Source: Ruegeria_C sp041537905
GTDB taxonomy: Bacteria > Pseudomonadota > Alphaproteobacteria > Rhodobacterales > Rhodobacteraceae
Direction of reading: 5' to 3'
Length of the DNA: 64,000 nt
Assembly: GCF_041537905.1 (NCBI RefSeq)
Contig: NZ_JBGRUO010000023.1
Coordinates: 37,737 to 101,736, forward strand
Shown: piece after piece, positions 61,151 through 64,000 of the stretch
How positions within the stretch are numbered: the first letter of the stretch is position 1
How the letters are laid out: every line of letters begins with the position of its first letter
Made by a program: the position numbers and the translations under genes
Notes under the pieces: model-generated
Database searches by the model: none
Seen by the model: only the letters and a program-made list of their open reading frames with translations
Told to the model about the DNA's origin: nothing

Positions 61151-62527
61151 ATGCGGACCATGTCATCCCGGACCCGCCCGCAGGTCGAACTGCGCACCGG
61201 CTATTTCGGCAAATTGCCTACGCAGGGCGACTTTGTCTCGCACGGGCTGTCCCGCGGAATGATCAACGCGCTGGACGACTGGCTGCGCCAATGCGTGCGC
61301 GAAAGCCAGCGCGCACTGGGGCGCGACTGGCTTGACAGCTTCCTCGTCGCCCCCGCCTGGAACGGGCTGGTGGGCGGCGGTGTGCTTAGCCCCGATCCGG
61401 TCATGCTGGTGATGATCCCCAGCGTGGACCGGGTGGGCCGGTACTTTCCTCTGGTGATCGCGACACCATTGCCCGGACATGCTGGCCGCCTGGATCATCT
61501 GATCCAGGACATGTCCGCCTGGTTCGAATGGGCCGAGGCGCGCGCGCATTCCGTGCTGGAGGCCGGGTTCAATCGCTCCGGCCTGGATCACGATCTGGCC
61601 GCGATGCAGTTTCTGTTCACACCGGTTACGCGCGCGGCGACAAACAATGGGGCGAACCAGAGTCTCTGGTGGACGCGCGGAGGCGCGGTTCTCAGGACCG
61701 ACGGCTTGCCGGACCCCGCCTCGTTTCACCAACAGCTTCTGCGTCAGCCCCTCTCCGGGGCCGACGAGCCCGCACCCACACCCGAGGCCCCGGCGACACC
61801 GCAGCGGGTGCTGCTCAGCGCCGAAAGCGGCGGCGCGGCTGTTAAAGCGGCACGCAAGGCCACACTGACCGACGCCGTTGCAATCAGCCCCGATGGGCAG
61901 GCCATGAGCCTGCTCAGCGGTATCGGACATGTGCCGGGTCTGAACGATGCGGTGAAAGACGCCGCCGCAACCCTTGCGACGATCGAAAACCCGTTTTCGA
62001 TGAACGATCTCATCGCCGAGGCCAAGGGCAAGCTGGGGACGGTCAACACCAAGCTGCGCGCGCGCGGCCTGCCGACCGGAAGGGTCTTCGCCGCATCAGC
62101 GGGTGTGCTGCTGATCCAGGGCGGGCGCTATGCCCTGTTTTGGAGCGGAAATGTGCGCGCCTACATGATGCGCGACGGGCGGTTCACCCAGCTGACGCGC
62201 GATCATGTTGACCGGATGATACCAACCATGATCAACCGCGCCCTTGGCGCCGAGATGCGCCCGAATGTCGAAACCACCGCCGGTGAGGCGATGGCCGGAG
62301 ACCGGTTCCTGCTCTGCTCGGGTGGGGTGCACGCAGTCCTGTCCGAGCATGACATGTCCCGGGTTCTCGGCTCTGCCGCCACAGCGCAGCGGGCAGCCGA
62401 CCACCTAGCACAGGACGCGATCATCGCCGGGGCCGCAATGGATGCCGCCGCTGTGACCGTGATTTTAAAGGCCAGGCTCCCCGCAGAGGGCACGCTGGCA
62501 AACGAACTGAAAGGCAAAGAAGAATGA
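61151..62527 (+). CDS. TagF-PppA fusion, T6SS post-translational regulator (phosphatase domain degenerate)
   Basis: This is a 458-residue fusion. The N-terminal TagF/ImpM domain (about 15-200) has GYFGKLPTQGDFVSHGLSRG and LDDWLRQCV. The C-terminal part (about 220-455) is a PP2C-like domain matching PppA. Key metal-binding Asp positions differ: the usual ADGMGG reads LLSGIGH (254-260), GDSRAY reads SGNVRAY (332-338) and CSDGL reads CSGGV (389-393). Phosphatase activity is therefore doubtful, leaving TagF-type repression as the likely function. Agrobacterium also has a TagF-PppA fusion beside tssM. An alternative ATG lies three codons in. It overlaps the Wza-like gene by four bases. Confidence 0.86.
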   Translation: MRTMSSRTRPQVELRTGYFGKLPTQGDFVSHGLSRGMINALDDWLRQCVRESQRALGRDWLDSFLVAPAWNGLVGGGVLSPDPVMLVMIPSVDRVGRYFPLVIATPLPGHAGRLDHLIQDMSAWFEWAEARAHSVLEAGFNRSGLDHDLAAMQFLFTPVTRAATNNGANQSLWWTRGGAVLRTDGLPDPASFHQQLLRQPLSGADEPAPTPEAPATPQRVLLSAESGGAAVKAARKATLTDAVAISPDGQAMSLLSGIGHVPGLNDAVKDAAATLATIENPFSMNDLIAEAKGKLGTVNTKLRARGLPTGRVFAASAGVLLIQGGRYALFWSGNVRAYMMRDGRFTQLTRDHVDRMIPTMINRALGAEMRPNVETTAGEAMAGDRFLLCSGGVHAVLSEHDMSRVLGSAATAQRAADHLAQDAIIAGAAMDAAAVTVILKARLPAEGTLANELKGKEE

Positions 62528-63630
62528 AACGACAATCCCTGGCCGTCCTGATGGCACTGGCACTTGCGGCCTGCGCCCCGTCAGACGGCCCGAAGACTCA
62601 GACTGTGCTGTCAAAATCCCGCAAGGCGGACGTGCCGATCCTGCAGATTAATGATGAGGTCGTGGCCAAACTGGGCGATCGTCAGCTCGGGGGCGATCTG
62701 AGTACGTTGGGGCGCCAAAACCACTTGCCTGGCGTCATCAAGCCCGGCGACACGATCAGCGTGACGCTGTTTGACACCGGTGAATCCGGCATGTTCAACG
62801 CCGCCGAAAGCGGCGCCGTGACATTGGGGGAGTTCCCGGTTTCCAGCACCGGCGCGGTGAACCTGCCCTTCGTGGGCACGGTGCAGATCGGCGGGCGTTC
62901 CACCGCCGGGGCACAGAACCTGATCACCCAGACACTGCGCGAAAACGCCATCAATCCGTCCACGACCGTATCGATTTCGCGCAAAGCGACCGACAACTAT
63001 ACCGTGCAGGGCGCCGTCGGTGCGGCGGGCGTATACGGTTTGACGCCCGGCGGCGAGAGCGTGCTGGACGGGATCGCCACAGCTGGCGGCGCCCGAACCG
63101 CGCCAGACCAGACCGTCGTCACCCTGCTGCGCGGCAGCCATCAGGCCAGCCAACGGCTCGACGAGTTGATCGCCAACCCGCGTTCTGATATTCCCCTGCT
63201 GCCCAACGATACGGTGGTTGTCGGTCTGGGCGATGCCAGCTATTTCGCCGAGGGTGCCTTGTTGAACACCGGCGAGTTCCCGTTTGCGGAAGGGGCCGTC
63301 ACCCTGGCCAAGGCAGTCGCCAAGGCAGGCGGTTTGCAGGCCTCCCGCGCCAATCCGCGGTCGGTCTTCGTAATGCGGCGCATGAAGCCGGGCGAGTCCT
63401 TCATGCTGCGCGATTGGCAAGGCAATCAGCGGGTCGTGACCGGCGATGTAATCTTTCGCGCCGACTACAAGGACCCTCAGCAGATCTTGAACGCCTCGAA
63501 ATTTCAGATGCGAGACGGAGACGTACTCTATGTCGGCAATGCCCCGCTGGCGAATTTCTCGAAATACTTCCAGATATTCAACAGCCCACCCGAAGTGCCC
63601 GCTCCGCAGGCACCTCTGGTACTGGAGTAA
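62524..63630 (+). CDS. Polysaccharide-export-type (Wza-like) SLBB lipoprotein in the T6SS operon
   Basis: This is a 368-residue outer-membrane lipoprotein. The leader ends in the lipobox LAAC with Cys17 as the lipid anchor. A polysaccharide-export domain (about 70-150) has GVIKPGDTISVTLFDTG, VSSTGAVNLPFVGTVQIGG and the beta strands that follow. Two SLBB-like segments follow: VQGAVGAAGVYGLTPGGESV and FAEGALLNTGEFPFAEGAV. Wza proteins form octameric outer-membrane pores for capsule export, but no capsule genes are nearby. The start overlaps the tagF-pppA stop (ATGA), so it is cotranslated with the T6SS operon at the place where Agrobacterium has the kinase gene. A T6SS outer-membrane role substituting for TssJ is an attractive inference. 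Confidence 0.85.
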   Translation: MKRQSLAVLMALALAACAPSDGPKTQTVLSKSRKADVPILQINDEVVAKLGDRQLGGDLSTLGRQNHLPGVIKPGDTISVTLFDTGESGMFNAAESGAVTLGEFPVSSTGAVNLPFVGTVQIGGRSTAGAQNLITQTLRENAINPSTTVSISRKATDNYTVQGAVGAAGVYGLTPGGESVLDGIATAGGARTAPDQTVVTLLRGSHQASQRLDELIANPRSDIPLLPNDTVVVGLGDASYFAEGALLNTGEFPFAEGAVTLAKAVAKAGGLQASRANPRSVFVMRRMKPGESFMLRDWQGNQRVVTGDVIFRADYKDPQQILNASKFQMRDGDVLYVGNAPLANFSKYFQIFNSPPEVPAPQAPLVLE

Positions 63631-63801
63631 ATCTGCGACGGACTGGCGCCAGCCCACAGCTATGTTGCCCTAGCTGGACTTTCATTGCGGTCGTGTTCGC
63701 CATGACGCTCCAGTTTTCTAGCGCAAATGCCATCGTCATCGGCACTGTGGTTCTGCGGCGTGGCAACCTATGCCCTTCTGCTGAATGTCCCTGCTCGAAC
63801 C

Positions 63802-64000
63802 TAAAGTTCCGAGCCTTTAACCTGATCCATATCCAGCCTCACAGAAGTAATTCCAACATTCCCGCGATGTGAACAGATTGCAGATTTCGGCGAGTGCATC
63901 GAACATCTGGTCGAATGTCCTAGCCCCGATCCTTCGCAAATGCGCCTTCAGCTTCGAGAAGGCCATTTCGATCGGGTTTAGGTCAGGCGAATATGGCGGC
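63802..64000 (-). mobile_element. IS630-family element, partial at window edge
   Basis: The left terminus is a TA followed by AAGTTCCGAGCC, and the rest runs off the window. Nearly every base matches the two pieces of the IS630 remnant at 31824-31870 and 33386-33518, in the same orientation. This copy is uninterrupted, which allowed the IS5 target duplication in the other copy to be identified. Confidence 0.85.
63817..63999 (-). CDS. IS630-family transposase, C-terminal part
   Basis: The minus-strand frame is open at the window edge and encodes PPYSPDLNPIEMAFSKLKAH and then RRIGARTFDQMFDALAEICN, ending NYFCEAGYGSG before the stop. SPDLNPIE is the hallmark of IS630/Tc1-mariner DDE/D transposases and carries the last acidic catalytic residue. 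No defect is seen in the visible part. The remaining N-terminal domain lies beyond the window. Confidence 0.9.
   Translation of the reverse strand, partial: PPYSPDLNPIEMAFSKLKAHLRRIGARTFDQMFDALAEICNLFTSRECWNYFCEAGYGSG

Noticed and set aside
31824..64000. A functional composite transposon carrying the T6SS
   Set aside because: The left IS630 copy is truncated and split, so it cannot supply a working end pair; only recombination between the repeats remains plausible.
1..64000. CRISPR array, tRNA, rRNA or prophage genes
   Set aside because: I saw no regularly spaced direct repeats, no tRNA-like cloverleaf with CCA-adjacent stems, no rRNA and no phage structural genes other than the T6SS homologs.

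Overview
The window is high-GC DNA with the gene families and gene order of an alphaproteobacterium of the Rhodobacterales (Roseobacter group). That placement is inferred from TRAP and TTT transporters with acid-sugar catabolism, Agrobacterium-like type VI secretion (T6SS) gene order and alphaproteobacterial insertion sequences; no rRNA, tRNA or other taxonomic marker is present.

Bases 1-31600 carry small-molecule modules, most with their own transporter and regulator. (1) 1-1050: the end of a membrane-anchored Ser/Thr kinase followed by cyanase (cynS). (2) 1100-7446: a hexuronate module with uxuB and uxuA divergent from a GntR/FCD regulator and a TRAP transporter (dctP, dctQ, dctM). (3) 7633-16862: a four-carbon acid-sugar module with otnC, otnK, an MBL-fold hydrolase, an ABM-domain protein and the TTT transporter tctA/tctB/tctC, divergent from an isocitrate/isopropylmalate dehydrogenase-family enzyme, a Gfo/Idh oxidoreductase and a second GntR regulator. 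(4) 17013-27121: a sugar ABC transporter with two SDR dehydrogenases, a fumarylacetoacetate-hydrolase-family enzyme, a divergent enolase paralog and an APH-type kinase, facing a LacI regulator across a perfect 14-bp palindrome. It reads as a non-phosphorylating, L-fucose-like pathway whose dehydratase looks recruited from true enolase. (5) 27330-31604: an RND efflux pair without an outer-membrane factor.

Bases 31600-35050 are an insertion-sequence scrapyard. An IS630-family remnant is split by an IS5-family element with 17-bp inverted repeats and a 4-bp target duplication. Next to it are a decayed immunity-gene copy, a tiny ORF and an IS3 remnant.

Bases 35048-63630 hold a T6SS in two divergent blocks. 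Leftward run clpV, hcp, an unknown gene, vgrG, a DUF2169 adaptor, a PAAR-like/AHH-nuclease effector and a probable WD-like immunity protein. Rightward run tssA, tssB, two tssC genes, tagJ, tssE, tssF, tssG, an FHA-like gene, tssK, tssL, tssM, a TagF-PppA fusion and a Wza-like lipoprotein gene. The FHA and phosphatase domains both lack hallmark residues, and no T6SS kinase or tssJ is visible. The window ends inside another IS630 copy in the same orientation as the remnant at 31.8 kb, so IS630 sequences bracket the T6SS.
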